Source: Ruminiclostridium papyrosolvens C7 (GTDB lineage Bacteria; Bacillota; Clostridia; Acetivibrionales; DSM-1351). From it: a stretch of 64,000 nt of DNA. Shown piece by piece: positions 39,214 through 48,633 of this stretch. A program made the position numbers and the translations under genes. The stretch covers positions 433,893 through 497,892 of the forward strand of contig NZ_ATAY01000020.1 in assembly GCF_000421965.1 (NCBI RefSeq). The letters run 5' to 3'. The stretch's first letter is position 1, and every line of letters begins with the position of its first letter. The notes beneath the pieces are model-generated. The model worked only from the letters and a program-made list of their open reading frames with translations. It was not told where the DNA came from and searched no databases.

Positions 39214-40412
39214 ATGATTGACAATAATATTTTCAGCGGGTTAAGCCCGGAATCAAAAAAGATATTCAGTTTAATTTTGCATAACCGGGCATTAACCAAG
39301 GGTACTCTGTCAGATCTGTCTGATATAAAGCTCACAAGCCTGAACAGAATGATGCAGCCTCTTGAGGAAATGGAACTTCTCGTTAAATCAGAAACCGGAG
39401 AATCAACTGGAGGCAGAAAACCGGTTTTATATGATGTGAATCCATCCGGTTATTACATAGTCGGCATAGATATATCCAGAACATATACTCAGATCGTTTT
39501 AACTAACCTTAAAATGCAACCCATTAAAAAATACAGGTTTGATATGAACAGAGAATCAACTCCAAAGCTTGTACTTAGCATAATTCTCAGCTGGATAAAG
39601 GATGTCAATGCTAAGCTGAAAAAAGAAAACGGTACTATTATAGGTGCAGGCATCGGTACCGTAGGCCCTATTGATAAAAAAGAGGGTTAGTATTAAATCC
39701 GGAAAACTTTGTAGCTCCCGGTTGGGAGAATATACCGCTAAAATCAATATTTGAAAAAAGACTGGGAGTCCCGGTTGCAGTAGATAACGGAGCAAATGCT
39801 GCGGTACTGGCTGAAACTAATTTCGGAATTGGAAAAGGAATTAAAAATGTAATTTATATTAATTGCGGTATAGGAATAAGAATGGGGATTATTACCTCAG
39901 GTCTGTTTGTAAGGAATATCAACAATACCGAAGATGCCTTTGCACATATGGTTGTGGATGTTAATGGTGTGACATGCTCCTGCGGAAATAAAGGCTGTAT
40001 TGAGGCTTATTCCTCTATTTATTCCATGGTAGAGAGATTTAATAAATTAAATAAGAATTCCCACCCCGGAACCATATCAAATGAAGTTTCTTATATAGAA
40101 ATTTGTAAAGCTGCTGAGGGTATGGAACCCCAAGCACTTGACGTTATAACGTATGCAGCAGAGTTTATGGGGGAAGGGCTTGCCAATCTTATAAAGCTGC
40201 TGAACCCCGGCATTGTAATTTTAAGCGGCCCACTTATCAGAAATTCTCAGCTGTTTTACGACATATGTACAGATATGGCTATAAGAAAAAGTCACATACA
40301 AAAAGACGGAGAAGTTATTTTCAACAGAGGAGGGCAATTTAACGAAATTGCCATAGCTATTGGAGCCAGTGCCATGGTACTGGAGAAATTTTTAAAAGGA
40401 GAAAGAAAATGA
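39214..40412 (+). pseudogene. ROK family regulator, interrupted by a frameshift
   Basis: The two halves form one ROK protein of about 398 residues. The first frame (39214-39690) has an N-terminal winged helix (residues 1-70, TGGRKPVLYDVNP) and the start of the ROK fold, and stops after VGPIDKKEG. The continuation is in the -1 frame from about 39681, GLVLNPENFVAPGWENIPLK, and runs to 40412 with the zinc motif CSCGNKGCIE. The shift falls at six A (39676-39681); seven A would restore the consensus GPIDKKRGLVLNP. It may be a mutation, a sequencing error or frameshifting. ROK regulators usually sense sugars, so its place inside a sulfur operon is odd. Its end overlaps cysH by four bases. Confidence 0.85.
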
Positions 40413-41131
40413 GAGAACTTGATTTAAAAGCACTAAACAGTGAAAAGAAAAATGCGGCAGATGTTATCAGTTACATTCTGGAAATGATGGGGCCTTCCAA
40501 TATAGCACTGGCTTCCAGCCTGTCCATAGAGGATCAGGTGCTTACACATATGATTTTAAATATTAACCCTAAAGCAAGGATATTCTTCATTGATACGGGA
40601 AGACATTTTCAGAAAACTTATGATCTCATGGAAGAAACTATGCAGTCCTATAAGTTCAACTATGAAGTATATGCACCTGAAAACGGAGATATTGAGGAAA
40701 CTGTATCACGGCTTGGGCCAAATTTTTTCTATGACAGTGTGGATTCAAGAAAAAGGTGCTGTGAAATCAGAAAGGTCAAACCCCTTAAAAGAGTGCTTGG
40801 CACTGTAGATGGATGGATTTGCGGACTGAGAAGAGATCAGTCGCCTACTCGTCAGGACATGAAAGTTTTTGAATGGGACAATGGCAATTCCATTTACAAA
40901 ATTAATCCTATTGTATTTTGGTCAGAAGAAGATGTATGGGAATATATAAAAGCACATAGCATCCCTTACAGCAATCTGTACCGGAACGGATTCCGCAGTA
41001 TCGGATGCCAGCCTTGTACCAGAGCCGTACAGCCCGGTGAAGATGTACGAAGCGGAAGATGGTGGTGGGAAGATCCTGATAAAAAAGAATGCGGTCTCCA
41101 TTTGGGAACGGCACATTCTATAAAGTATTAG
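40409..41131 (+). CDS. cysH: Adenylylsulfate (APS) reductase, CysH type
   Basis: The 240-residue enzyme reduces activated sulfate to sulfite with a thiol donor. The PP-loop is SSLSIEDQ near residue 36. Cys117-Cys118 (RKRCCEIRK) and Cys200/Cys203 (GCQPC) are the four ligands of the 4Fe-4S cluster that marks APS-using enzymes, and Cys228 in KKECGLH is the catalytic cysteine. It overlaps the ROK frame (ATGA), which shows operon structure. The absence of a working APS kinase in CysN fits use of APS. Confidence 0.95.
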   Translation: MRELDLKALNSEKKNAADVISYILEMMGPSNIALASSLSIEDQVLTHMILNINPKARIFFIDTGRHFQKTYDLMEETMQSYKFNYEVYAPENGDIEETVSRLGPNFFYDSVDSRKRCCEIRKVKPLKRVLGTVDGWICGLRRDQSPTRQDMKVFEWDNGNSIYKINPIVFWSEEDVWEYIKAHSIPYSNLYRNGFRSIGCQPCTRAVQPGEDVRSGRWWWEDPDKKECGLHLGTAHSIKY

Positions 41132-41167
41132 CGTAGTTTTAAATTATTTAAAATATGGAGGTTGGCT

Positions 41168-42049
41168 ATGAATCACTTGGATAAATTGGAGGCACAGAGT
41201 GTTTACATACTAAGAGAAGCTTACAGAGAATTCAAAAATATATGCATGCTCTGGTCTATAGGAAAGGATAGTACAGTACTTTTATGGCTTGCAAGAAAGG
41301 CCTTTTTTGGTCATGTACCCATGCCCCTTGTGCATATCGATACACATTATAAGATTCCCGAAATGATTAAATACAGGGATGATCTGGCGTTAAAGTGGAA
41401 ACTGACCATGATATATGGTGAGAACAGTGAAGCACTGGCACAGAAACAAACCTTCCCTGACGGAAAGGCAGACCGCATAACCTGCTGCCAGACACTTAAA
41501 TCGGAAGCGTTGAAAAATACACTATCAGGTGAATGGAACAGATATACTTTGGACCACACTACCAGCAAATACGTTTTGGACGGAAACAGAGAAAAATATA
41601 CCGGAGTTATTGTAGGTGTTAGGGCAGATGAAGAAGGCAGCCGGTCAAAAGAAAGGTACTTTTCACCAAGAGACAAGGAAAACGACTGGGATGTGGGAGA
41701 TCAGCCGCCGGAGTTCTGGAATCAGTTTAAAACAGATTTTGCTCCCGGGACACATATCAGAATCCATCCTCTTCTGGATTGGACGGAACTAAATATTTGG
41801 GAATACATAGAAAGAGAGAATATTCCCATTACATCACTATATTTCGATCAGGGCAGCGGAAAACGCTACAGATCCCTTGGTTGCTACCCCTGCACATCTC
41901 CTGTAGAATCCACATCAAAAAATGTAAGTGAGATAATTGAAGAATTAAAGAGCGGTAAATTTGCAAATATAGCAGAGAGATCAGGCCGTGCACAGGATAA
42001 GGATGACGGTGGCGGGCTTGAAACACTACGCAGGGGAGGTTATATGTAA
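41168..42049 (+). CDS. cysD: Sulfate adenylyltransferase small subunit CysD
   Basis: The 293-residue subunit makes APS from ATP and sulfate. The PP-loop [18 protein letters not shown] lies near residue 30, [15 protein letters not shown] near 155, and the C-terminal RSLGCYPCT near 235. ATG 41168 is taken because ATGGAGG at 41155-41161 is at ideal distance; TTG 41162 abuts it. CysN follows after one base. Confidence 0.95.
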   Translation: MNHLDKLEAQSVYILREAYREFKNICMLWSIGKDSTVLLWLARKAFFGHVPMPLVHIDTHYKIPEMIKYRDDLALKWKLTMIYGENSEALAQKQTFPDGKADRITCCQTLKSEALKNTLSGEWNRYTLDHTTSKYVLDGNREKYTGVIVGVRADEEGSRSKERYFSPRDKENDWDVGDQPPEFWNQFKTDFAPGTHIRIHPLLDWTELNIWEYIERENIPITSLYFDQGSGKRYRSLGCYPCTSPVESTSKNVSEIIEELKSGKFANIAERSGRAQDKDDGGGLETLRRGGYM

Positions 42050-42050
42050 T

Positions 42051-43856
42051 ATGGAAAACAGAGAGCAAATGAACATAGTAATTGTAGGACATGTGGATCA
42101 CGGCAAAAGTACGGTGATAGGAAGGCTGCTGGCAGATACCGGTTCACTGCCTGAAGGTAAACTTGAATCGGTTAAGGAATACTGTAGGAAAAATTCCAGA
42201 CCCTTTGAATATGCATTTCTTTTAGATGCCCTCAAAGACGAACAGGCACAGGGAATTACCATTGATACTGCAAGATGTTTTTTTAAGACAAATAAAAGAG
42301 ACTATATTATAATTGATGCACCGGGCCATATCGAATTTCTGAAAAATATGGTAACGGGTGCATCTAGGGCAGAAGCAGCACTTCTGGTTATAGATGCCAA
42401 TGAGGGAATCAAAGAGAACTCAAAGCGTCACGGTCACATTGTTTCAATGCTTGGAATCAAGCAGGTTGTGGTTTTGGTTAACAAGATGGATTTGGTAGAC
42501 TTTGACAGAGATGTTTTTAACTCTATAACTGAGGAATTTACAGAATTCCTGAACAAAATCAATATTAATCCCATAAACTTCATTCCGATAAGTGCATTTA
42601 ACGGTGACAACGTTGCTGAGAAATCCTGTGAGACACCATGGTATGACGGCCATACAGTACTGATGCAATTAGATTCCTTCGCAAACAGGAAGGAAGACAT
42701 CCAACTGCCCTTCCGTATGCCCGTACAGGATATTTACAAGTTTACTGAGGAAAATGACCACAGAAGAATCGTTGCGGGTACTATTCTGAGCGGAACCATA
42801 AAGGCAGGTGATGAAGTCGTCTTTCTACCTTCAAAAAAGAAAAGTGTTATAAACAGTATTGAGGGCTTTAATGTAAATTCTGCGGAAAAAGCCGGTGTTG
42901 GCCAGGCAATAGGCGTAACACTGAAAACACAGATATATATAAAATCAGGAGAGCTGATGGTCAGAGCAGATGAAATTCAGCCGGTTTTAAGCTCACGTTT
43001 CAGAGTAAATATTTTTTGGGTAGGTAAATTCCCGTTAATAAAAAATAAAGATTACAAGCTTAAGATAGGAACTTCAAGAATTACAGTAAAGCTGGCAGAA
43101 ATTTTGAATATAATTGATGCAGCAGAACTGAATATAAATACCTACAAGGATCAGGTTGAAAGACATGATGTGGCAGAGTGTATACTTGAAACCGTCAAAC
43201 CCATTGCCTTTGATCCCATTTCTCATATGGAACTGACAGGCAGGTTCGTTATTGTGGATAATTATGAAATATCAGGAGGCGGAATTATTCTGGAGAGTGT
43301 TTCTGACAAGGGAAGTACTTTACATCATAACATAGGGAAAAGTGAATTTTTCTGGGAGAAGGGATTGGTATCTTCAAATATGAGAGAAGATTTATATGGA
43401 CACAAAGCCAAGTTCGTAGTTTTAACCTCAGGTAATGAAGAATACGAACAGTCCATACACAAGATTGGAAAAGAACTTGAGTTCAAATTATTCAAATCAA
43501 ATTATACGACCTACTATCTCGGTATAGCAAGCCATACATCTGATTCCAGTGACAGGGACAGCCAGATAAGGCAGATTGGTGAACTTGCCATATTATTTGC
43601 TGATGCCGGACATATATTTATTACCTCTGTATTCAATCTTGACGATTATGAAGCGGAAAAGCTAAAGCTGTTGAACCAGACTCATGAAATAAAAATTGTT
43701 AATATAGGAGAATCACCATTTGACAGCTTTGTGCCTGATGCAGATATCAACTATTCAGATATCGGGGGGGTTGTTGATTCCCTTTGTGAATTAATTAAAA
43801 ACTATAATAAAAATGGAGTTGAAGAGCTATGGGACAGGTCGATTACAAGGAATTGA
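42051..43856 (+). CDS. cysN: Sulfate adenylyltransferase GTPase subunit CysN with decayed CysC-like tail
   Basis: The 601-residue protein couples GTP hydrolysis to APS synthesis. G motifs are GHVDHGKST (13-21), DAPGH (89-93) and NKMD (144-147), followed by EF-Tu-like beta domains to about 430. Residues about 450-585 align in pattern with APS kinase (CysC): [22 protein letters not shown] matches the DR-ENIRR--EVAKLF-DAG block. The P-loop, however, is [10 protein letters not shown] instead of GLSGSGKST, so the kinase is probably dead. ATG 42051 follows GGGGAGG at 42033-42039. The gene overlaps the next by 28 bases. Confidence 0.93.
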   Translation: MENREQMNIVIVGHVDHGKSTVIGRLLADTGSLPEGKLESVKEYCRKNSRPFEYAFLLDALKDEQAQGITIDTARCFFKTNKRDYIIIDAPGHIEFLKNMVTGASRAEAALLVIDANEGIKENSKRHGHIVSMLGIKQVVVLVNKMDLVDFDRDVFNSITEEFTEFLNKININPINFIPISAFNGDNVAEKSCETPWYDGHTVLMQLDSFANRKEDIQLPFRMPVQDIYKFTEENDHRRIVAGTILSGTIKAGDEVVFLPSKKKSVINSIEGFNVNSAEKAGVGQAIGVTLKTQIYIKSGELMVRADEIQPVLSSRFRVNIFWVGKFPLIKNKDYKLKIGTSRITVKLAEILNIIDAAELNINTYKDQVERHDVAECILETVKPIAFDPISHMELTGRFVIVDNYEISGGGIILESVSDKGSTLHHNIGKSEFFWEKGLVSSNMREDLYGHKAKFVVLTSGNEEYEQSIHKIGKELEFKLFKSNYTTYYLGIASHTSDSSDRDSQIRQIGELAILFADAGHIFITSVFNLDDYEAEKLKLLNQTHEIKIVNIGESPFDSFVPDADINYSDIGGVVDSLCELIKNYNKNGVEELWDRSITRN

Positions 43857-44692
43857 AAAAGGGCGGATTCATTCAACAGATTCAAAAAAATAATTTCTCT
43901 ATGAGATTGGGCATTGTCGGCGGACGTATTCAGGCAGAACAATTGCTTAAAGTATATGAAATTGCAAGGAAATATGGACACGGCTATATACATATGACTT
44001 CAAGGCAAAGTATTGAAATCCCGTTTATTAAGCTTGAGGACATCGAAACAGTCAAGCAGGAACTTGCTGAGGCAGAATTATACCCGGCTGCAAGTGGGCC
44101 AAGAGTAAGGACGATTACAGCCTGTCAGGGAAACGGTGTATGTCGGAACGGACTTATAGATTCCGAAGACCTTGCAAATGAGTTTGGCAAGAGGTATTAC
44201 GGGAAGGAATTGCCTCACAAATTCAAGCTGGGCATCACTGCTTGCGGTAATAACTGTCTGAAAGCTGAAGAAAATGATCTTGGGGTCAAGGGAGCTGTCA
44301 AACCCCTGTGGAATAAGAATAATTGTACCTATTGCGGTCTATGTGAAACTGTTTGCCGTCATAAGGCCATAGCTGTTAATAAAGGCGCTAAAGGCTTTTC
44401 CTATGATACATCTGCCTGCAGATATTGTGGCCGCTGCGTAAAAGCGTGTCCTAAAGAAGCATGGGAAGGTAAAAGCGGCCTTATCGTTTACTTCGGAGGT
44501 CTGTTCGGAAACAGAATAGCAATAGGAAAACAGCTTCTCCCTATTATATTCTCAAAAGATGAGCTATTCGAAATTGTTGATACCACTCTTGGATTTTTTG
44601 AAAAGCACGGGAAACAGGGTGAGCGTTTCAGATATACTGTTGAACGGGTAGGCTGGGAGTTATTTGAAAAGGAACTTGAAGGGGTTTTATAA
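43829..44692 (+). CDS. Siroheme and 4Fe-4S sulfite (or nitrite) reductase with ferredoxin domain
   Basis: The 287-residue enzyme has a short ferredoxin-like start domain (1-75), the siroheme-Fe4S4 ligand cysteines in [11 protein letters not shown] near residue 97 and CGNNCLK near 138, and an inserted two-cluster ferredoxin ([11 protein letters not shown] and [11 protein letters not shown], about 168-215). This compact form is half the size of aerobic CysI and resembles anaerobic (AsrC-like or DsrA-like) reductases. Its place after cysN points to sulfite reduction to sulfide for biosynthesis. Electron donor is not shown; the next gene may supply electrons. Confidence 0.85.
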   Translation: MGQVDYKELKKGGFIQQIQKNNFSMRLGIVGGRIQAEQLLKVYEIARKYGHGYIHMTSRQSIEIPFIKLEDIETVKQELAEAELYPAASGPRVRTITACQGNGVCRNGLIDSEDLANEFGKRYYGKELPHKFKLGITACGNNCLKAEENDLGVKGAVKPLWNKNNCTYCGLCETVCRHKAIAVNKGAKGFSYDTSACRYCGRCVKACPKEAWEGKSGLIVYFGGLFGNRIAIGKQLLPIIFSKDELFEIVDTTLGFFEKHGKQGERFRYTVERVGWELFEKELEGVL

Positions 44693-44693
44693 A

Positions 44694-45599
44694 ATGATAT
44701 ATGACGTAATTATTGTTGGAAAAGGACCGGCAGGCCTGTCTGCTGCCATTTATACAGTCAGGGCAAATCTCAATACACTTGTGATAGGACAGAGCAACAG
44801 CGGACTTTATAAAGCTGCAAAAATTGAAAATTATTTTGGATTTTCCGAAGCCGTCAGCGGCAGTGATTTATTAAAAGCAGGTGAGCTGCAGGCTCGAAGA
44901 CTCGGAGCTGATATTACTGATGAAGAAGTATTGGAAATTAACAAGACAGATAATTTTGAAGTTATTACCCGTGAGAAGAGTTATTATGCAAAAACGGTTT
45001 TAATGGCAAGCGGTCAACCACAGAAAAAACTAGAAATAGACGGGCTAAAGGAAATGGAGGGAATAGGAGTAAGTTACTGCACAACCTGCGATGGCTTTTT
45101 TTACAGGGGCTTGAAGGTTGGGGTCCTCGGAAATAAGTATTTCGCCATACATGAGGCTGAAGAGCTGAAAGCCTTTACCAATGATATCACCATATATACA
45201 AACGGAATGGAACTGGAATACAAGGGTGATTATAATAAATTGCATGACAATTTCAGAATAGTAAATAAATCTATACAAAAGCTTTACGGAAAGGACTGTC
45301 TTGAGGCAATATATTTTACCGACGGAACATTTGAAAAGCTGGATGGATTGTTTATTGCAAACGATATTGCTTCCGGCATTGATTTTGCAAAAAAACTTGG
45401 TGTATTGACAAAGGGTGCATCTATTGTCGTGGATGAAAACCAGAAAACCAACATTGAGGGCCTTTATGCAGCAGGCGACTGCACCGGTGGCTTCAAGCAA
45501 ATAGCTACGGCGGTCGGTCAGGGTGCATTGGCTGCCGGAAGAATTTCTGAATTTATTAGGAAGGAAAAATTAATTAACATACAATTAACATTCTCTTAA
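44694..45599 (+). CDS. Thioredoxin reductase-like flavoprotein
   Basis: The 301-residue protein has the FAD motif IIVGKGPAGLSAA at the N-terminus, a redox-active CTTCD in VSYCTTCDGFF near residue 125, and the C-terminal FAD motif GLYAAGDCTGG. The NAD(P) half is divergent: the usual GGG-SA motif reads GVLGNKYFAIHEAEE. It starts one base after the preceding stop (ATG 44694). It may reduce a thioredoxin for CysH or give electrons to the sulfite reductase. It ends the sulfur operon. Confidence 0.88.
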   Translation: MIYDVIIVGKGPAGLSAAIYTVRANLNTLVIGQSNSGLYKAAKIENYFGFSEAVSGSDLLKAGELQARRLGADITDEEVLEINKTDNFEVITREKSYYAKTVLMASGQPQKKLEIDGLKEMEGIGVSYCTTCDGFFYRGLKVGVLGNKYFAIHEAEELKAFTNDITIYTNGMELEYKGDYNKLHDNFRIVNKSIQKLYGKDCLEAIYFTDGTFEKLDGLFIANDIASGIDFAKKLGVLTKGASIVVDENQKTNIEGLYAAGDCTGGFKQIATAVGQGALAAGRISEFIRKEKLINIQLTFS

Positions 45600-45638
45600 T
45601 AGACGCAAATATGTTTTGTATATTATAATAAGTTTGTT

Positions 45639-45729
45639 AAAGGGGAGTAGTTATTAAATAACTAAGTCAACATACATGGTGCAGCTGCATCTGGCTTTGT
45701 TTCCTATACGGTTAACGAGACTTTTAACA
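45639..45729 (+). ncRNA. yybP-ykoY manganese riboswitch
   Basis: The leader begins with AAAGGGGAGTAG and ends with GTTAACGAGAC after GTCAACATACATGG and TGGCTTTG, the layout of the yybP-ykoY class, which binds Mn2+ and turns on exporters. A terminator follows at once, and the next gene is TerC, a ykoY homologue and a typical member of this regulon. A TATAAT at 45624-45629 is a likely -10 box. Confidence 0.88.
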
Positions 45730-45764
45730 TAATCTGAAACTGATTATGTTAAAAGTCTTTTTTT
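45719..45764 (+). terminator. Regulated terminator of the Mn riboswitch
   Basis: GACTTTTAACATAATC and GATTATGTTAAAAGTC pair perfectly over 16 bases, followed by seven T. Its 5' arm overlaps the 3' end of the aptamer. Confidence 0.93.
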
Positions 45765-45795
45765 ATATATAATTTTAAAAACAGGAGGATGTTAA

Positions 45796-46635
45796 ATGTC
45801 TACAAAAAAAGCACTAAAGTGGGTTATGTTCTGGATAGGGTTGGCGTTAGCCTTTAATGCCGGAATATACTTATTTATGGGCAAGGAACCGGCATTGCAG
45901 TTTCTGGGTGGCTTTGTAATAGAAAAAAGCTTAAGTATAGACAATCTTTTTCTATTTATTATGGTATTCAGTAGCTTTGGCATTAAACAAGAGCATCAAA
46001 GAAGAGTATTAAATTATGGTATAGTTGGAGCATTAATACTAAGGCTTATATTCGTTTTACTCGGTGTTACTATTGTAAATATGTTCCATTGGATTCTTTA
46101 TGTATTCGGAGCAATTCTGATAATTAGTGGTATAAGAATGATTTTAAAGAAAGAGGATAATAATTCTGTAAAGGACAGTAAAATAATAAAAATTCTTGGT
46201 AAAATTATTCCGGTTACTGACAAGGTGGAAGGAGATAAATTCTTTGTAAGAAAGAACAAAATTCTATATGCTACACCTTTGTTTGCTGTTTTGATTTTAA
46301 TAGAATTTACGGACATCATATTCGCTGTAGACTCAATCCCTGCTATATTTTCTGTAACAACCGATCCTTTTATTGTTTACACCTCAAACATATTTGCCAT
46401 ATTGGGACTTAGAAGCATGTATTTTGTTCTTGGTAATCTCCATGAAAAATTCAAGTATGTTAAGTACGGTGTTGCAATGATTCTGGTATTTACTGGAGTA
46501 AAACTGTCGGTGCTTATGTTTGACATTAAAATACCTATTGAACTTTCATTGGGAATAATATTCTTTGTACTGGCATCGAGTATTGTGCTATCAGTTTTAT
46601 TCAGCGGAAGGAAAAAAGAAATAAAAGAAATATAA
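45796..46635 (+). CDS. TerC family manganese exporter
   Basis: The 279-residue membrane protein has about eight helices and the TerC family motifs: FVIEKSLSIDNLFLF near residue 42 and LIEFTDIIFAVDSIPAIF near 170, whose acidic residues are the inferred metal site. Homologues of Bacillus (YkoY/MeeY, MeeF) export Mn2+ and help load secreted metalloproteins. The Mn riboswitch upstream supports this. ACAGGAGG precedes the ATG. Confidence 0.93.
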   Translation: MSTKKALKWVMFWIGLALAFNAGIYLFMGKEPALQFLGGFVIEKSLSIDNLFLFIMVFSSFGIKQEHQRRVLNYGIVGALILRLIFVLLGVTIVNMFHWILYVFGAILIISGIRMILKKEDNNSVKDSKIIKILGKIIPVTDKVEGDKFFVRKNKILYATPLFAVLILIEFTDIIFAVDSIPAIFSVTTDPFIVYTSNIFAILGLRSMYFVLGNLHEKFKYVKYGVAMILVFTGVKLSVLMFDIKIPIELSLGIIFFVLASSIVLSVLFSGRKKEIKEI

Positions 46636-46639
46636 AAAA

Positions 46640-46688
46640 AGACTGTCACAAAACAACGATTTCAAAATTGTTTTGTGGCAGTTTTTGT
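46640..46688 (+). terminator. Intrinsic terminator of the TerC gene
   Basis: ACTGTCACAAAACAA pairs with TTGTTTTGTGGCAGT over 15 positions (one G-T pair), followed by TTTTT. Confidence 0.93.
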
Positions 46689-46797
46689 ATATTGGTAGAT
46701 TTGCTTACATAACTTGCTTTTAATTAAAAATTAACATAAAATCATAAATATAACCTATTAAAATTCAAATAATCAAGATAGGATGACGTGTGTCAAA

Positions 46798-48633
46798 ATG
46801 AAAACACTGATAAAAAGGCTTACAAGACTTAGTCTGGTATGGCAGGTTACTATTGTTTTCTCACTTATAATGATAATTCCTGCAATAGTAATAACCACAT
46901 CATATTTTGAAATTGTCAGAGATAATCTTTTGGAGGAAGCAAATAAAAAGGTACAGGAGAATTTGAAAAAGCTGGATAGTAACATAAACTCCAATATCAG
47001 TAACATGAACAGTGCACTGAATCAATTGGTTTTCAGTCAGGAATTCCAGTATTATTTAAATCCTGAAAATAATCTAAGTACACACGAAAAAAATTATTAT
47101 GTTTACAGTGTTCAAAATGAACTTCTAAATATACGTTATGTATACACGAATAAATTCAACAGACTTGTTATATATTCTTCAAATAAACAGATTGATGAAT
47201 ATTTTGATTGGTCATATCACATAGAAAGATTATACGACCGTGATTATTATTCTGAGATTATGCAAAGCAGCAGTGAGCATATTTATGGAAATGTTCGTGT
47301 ATACGACAGAACTTTAGGAAACCTTGTAAATTATGAAGAACTTGAAAATAAAGAAGAATTGGTATTACCTATTTATCAAAAAATATCCGATATTCGTACA
47401 AAAGAGTGTATCGGGCTCATAGAAGTCGATATGACAATAAGCAAGCTTGTTGATTCAAGCGAACTTTTAAATCAGAATTCTGATGTGAAATATCTGATTT
47501 TTGACCGCAACCAAAAATTGGTTTTTGCTTCCGATGACAAAAGCATGAGAGAATTTGCTAGTATAAAGTTTCCTAAAAAATCAGGGGCATCGGATATTAC
47601 AGTGGGTGATGCAGATTATCTTATTGCATATGACAGGGACGATATTACGGGATTGACCAGAGTTGCAGTTATGGACAAGAAGAAAATTCTTGCCTCCACT
47701 TCAGGAGTGGATACCCTTTTGTTATTGATTGCCATTCTCAGTATTGTGTTTATCATAGTTTTTACCAATGTTGCAGCCAGAATTTTCTTCAGAAAGCTCA
47801 AAGAAATTGATAAAATGATTACACATATTGAATCGGGACGGTTTGATGTACGTATCAAAGTGGATGGGGTTAATGAAATCTCCAGAATTTCAGAAAGCTT
47901 TAATCATATGGCTGAAAGACTTCAAGGACTGCTTATTTCAATGGTTCAAAAGGAGAAAGCACAAAAGGAAGCGGAAATACACGCTCTTCAAGCACAAATA
48001 AATCCTCATTTTCTATATAATACCTTGGAAAATATGAGAATGCAGTGCGAAATAGACGAGTATTATGTAGTGGCCAACGAACTGGCAAATTTAGGAGATT
48101 TAATGCGTTACAGCCTGCATTGGGAAAGTCCTAAAGTAAAGATTAGTGAAGAACTCAATAATATTGAACAGTATATAGAAATTATGAGGATGCGTTTTAA
48201 TAAAAGACTAATCTTTCAAATGGATTGTCCCGAAAATCTAAGAAATATTATGATTCCCAAGCTGATACTTCAGCCACTGGTTGAAAATTGCTTTACACAT
48301 GGCTTTAAAGATTCAATTCCGCCATGGAATATATTTGTTAATGTCTCTATGCCAGAAAACAAGCTTATCATAACTGTTGAAGATAACGGCAAAGGAATGG
48401 GAAATGAACGTCTTGAAGAAATCTGTGAATGTATCGCGGAAAATAAAACAATTTATAATAAAAGTAAGTCAAAAAACTCAATTGGTATTATTAATGTAAA
48501 CCAGCGTGTAGGAATGATTTGTCCTGCAGGAAGCGGAATGCAAATTGAGAGTGAACAAAATGTCGGAACCAAAATTACTTTAACCATTGTTGTTGAATTG
48601 GGTGTTCAAAACGGAGGGGAAGAAGATGTTTAA
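46798..48633 (+). CDS. YesM-type sensor histidine kinase
   Basis: The 611-residue membrane kinase has two membrane segments (about 16-38 and 303-325) around an extracellular sensor domain, a HAMP domain (325-380), a His_kinase domain with phosphorylated His404 in QINPHFLYNTLE, and an HATPase domain with LVENCFTHGFK and EDNGKGMG. Such kinases sense extracellular sugars in clostridia. ATG 46798 is preferred over 46783, which abuts the AGG of the ribosome binding site. It overlaps the response regulator gene by eight bases. Confidence 0.93.
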   Translation: MKTLIKRLTRLSLVWQVTIVFSLIMIIPAIVITTSYFEIVRDNLLEEANKKVQENLKKLDSNINSNISNMNSALNQLVFSQEFQYYLNPENNLSTHEKNYYVYSVQNELLNIRYVYTNKFNRLVIYSSNKQIDEYFDWSYHIERLYDRDYYSEIMQSSSEHIYGNVRVYDRTLGNLVNYEELENKEELVLPIYQKISDIRTKECIGLIEVDMTISKLVDSSELLNQNSDVKYLIFDRNQKLVFASDDKSMREFASIKFPKKSGASDITVGDADYLIAYDRDDITGLTRVAVMDKKKILASTSGVDTLLLLIAILSIVFIIVFTNVAARIFFRKLKEIDKMITHIESGRFDVRIKVDGVNEISRISESFNHMAERLQGLLISMVQKEKAQKEAEIHALQAQINPHFLYNTLENMRMQCEIDEYYVVANELANLGDLMRYSLHWESPKVKISEELNNIEQYIEIMRMRFNKRLIFQMDCPENLRNIMIPKLILQPLVENCFTHGFKDSIPPWNIFVNVSMPENKLIITVEDNGKGMGNERLEEICECIAENKTIYNKSKSKNSIGIINVNQRVGMICPAGSGMQIESEQNVGTKITLTIVVELGVQNGGEEDV

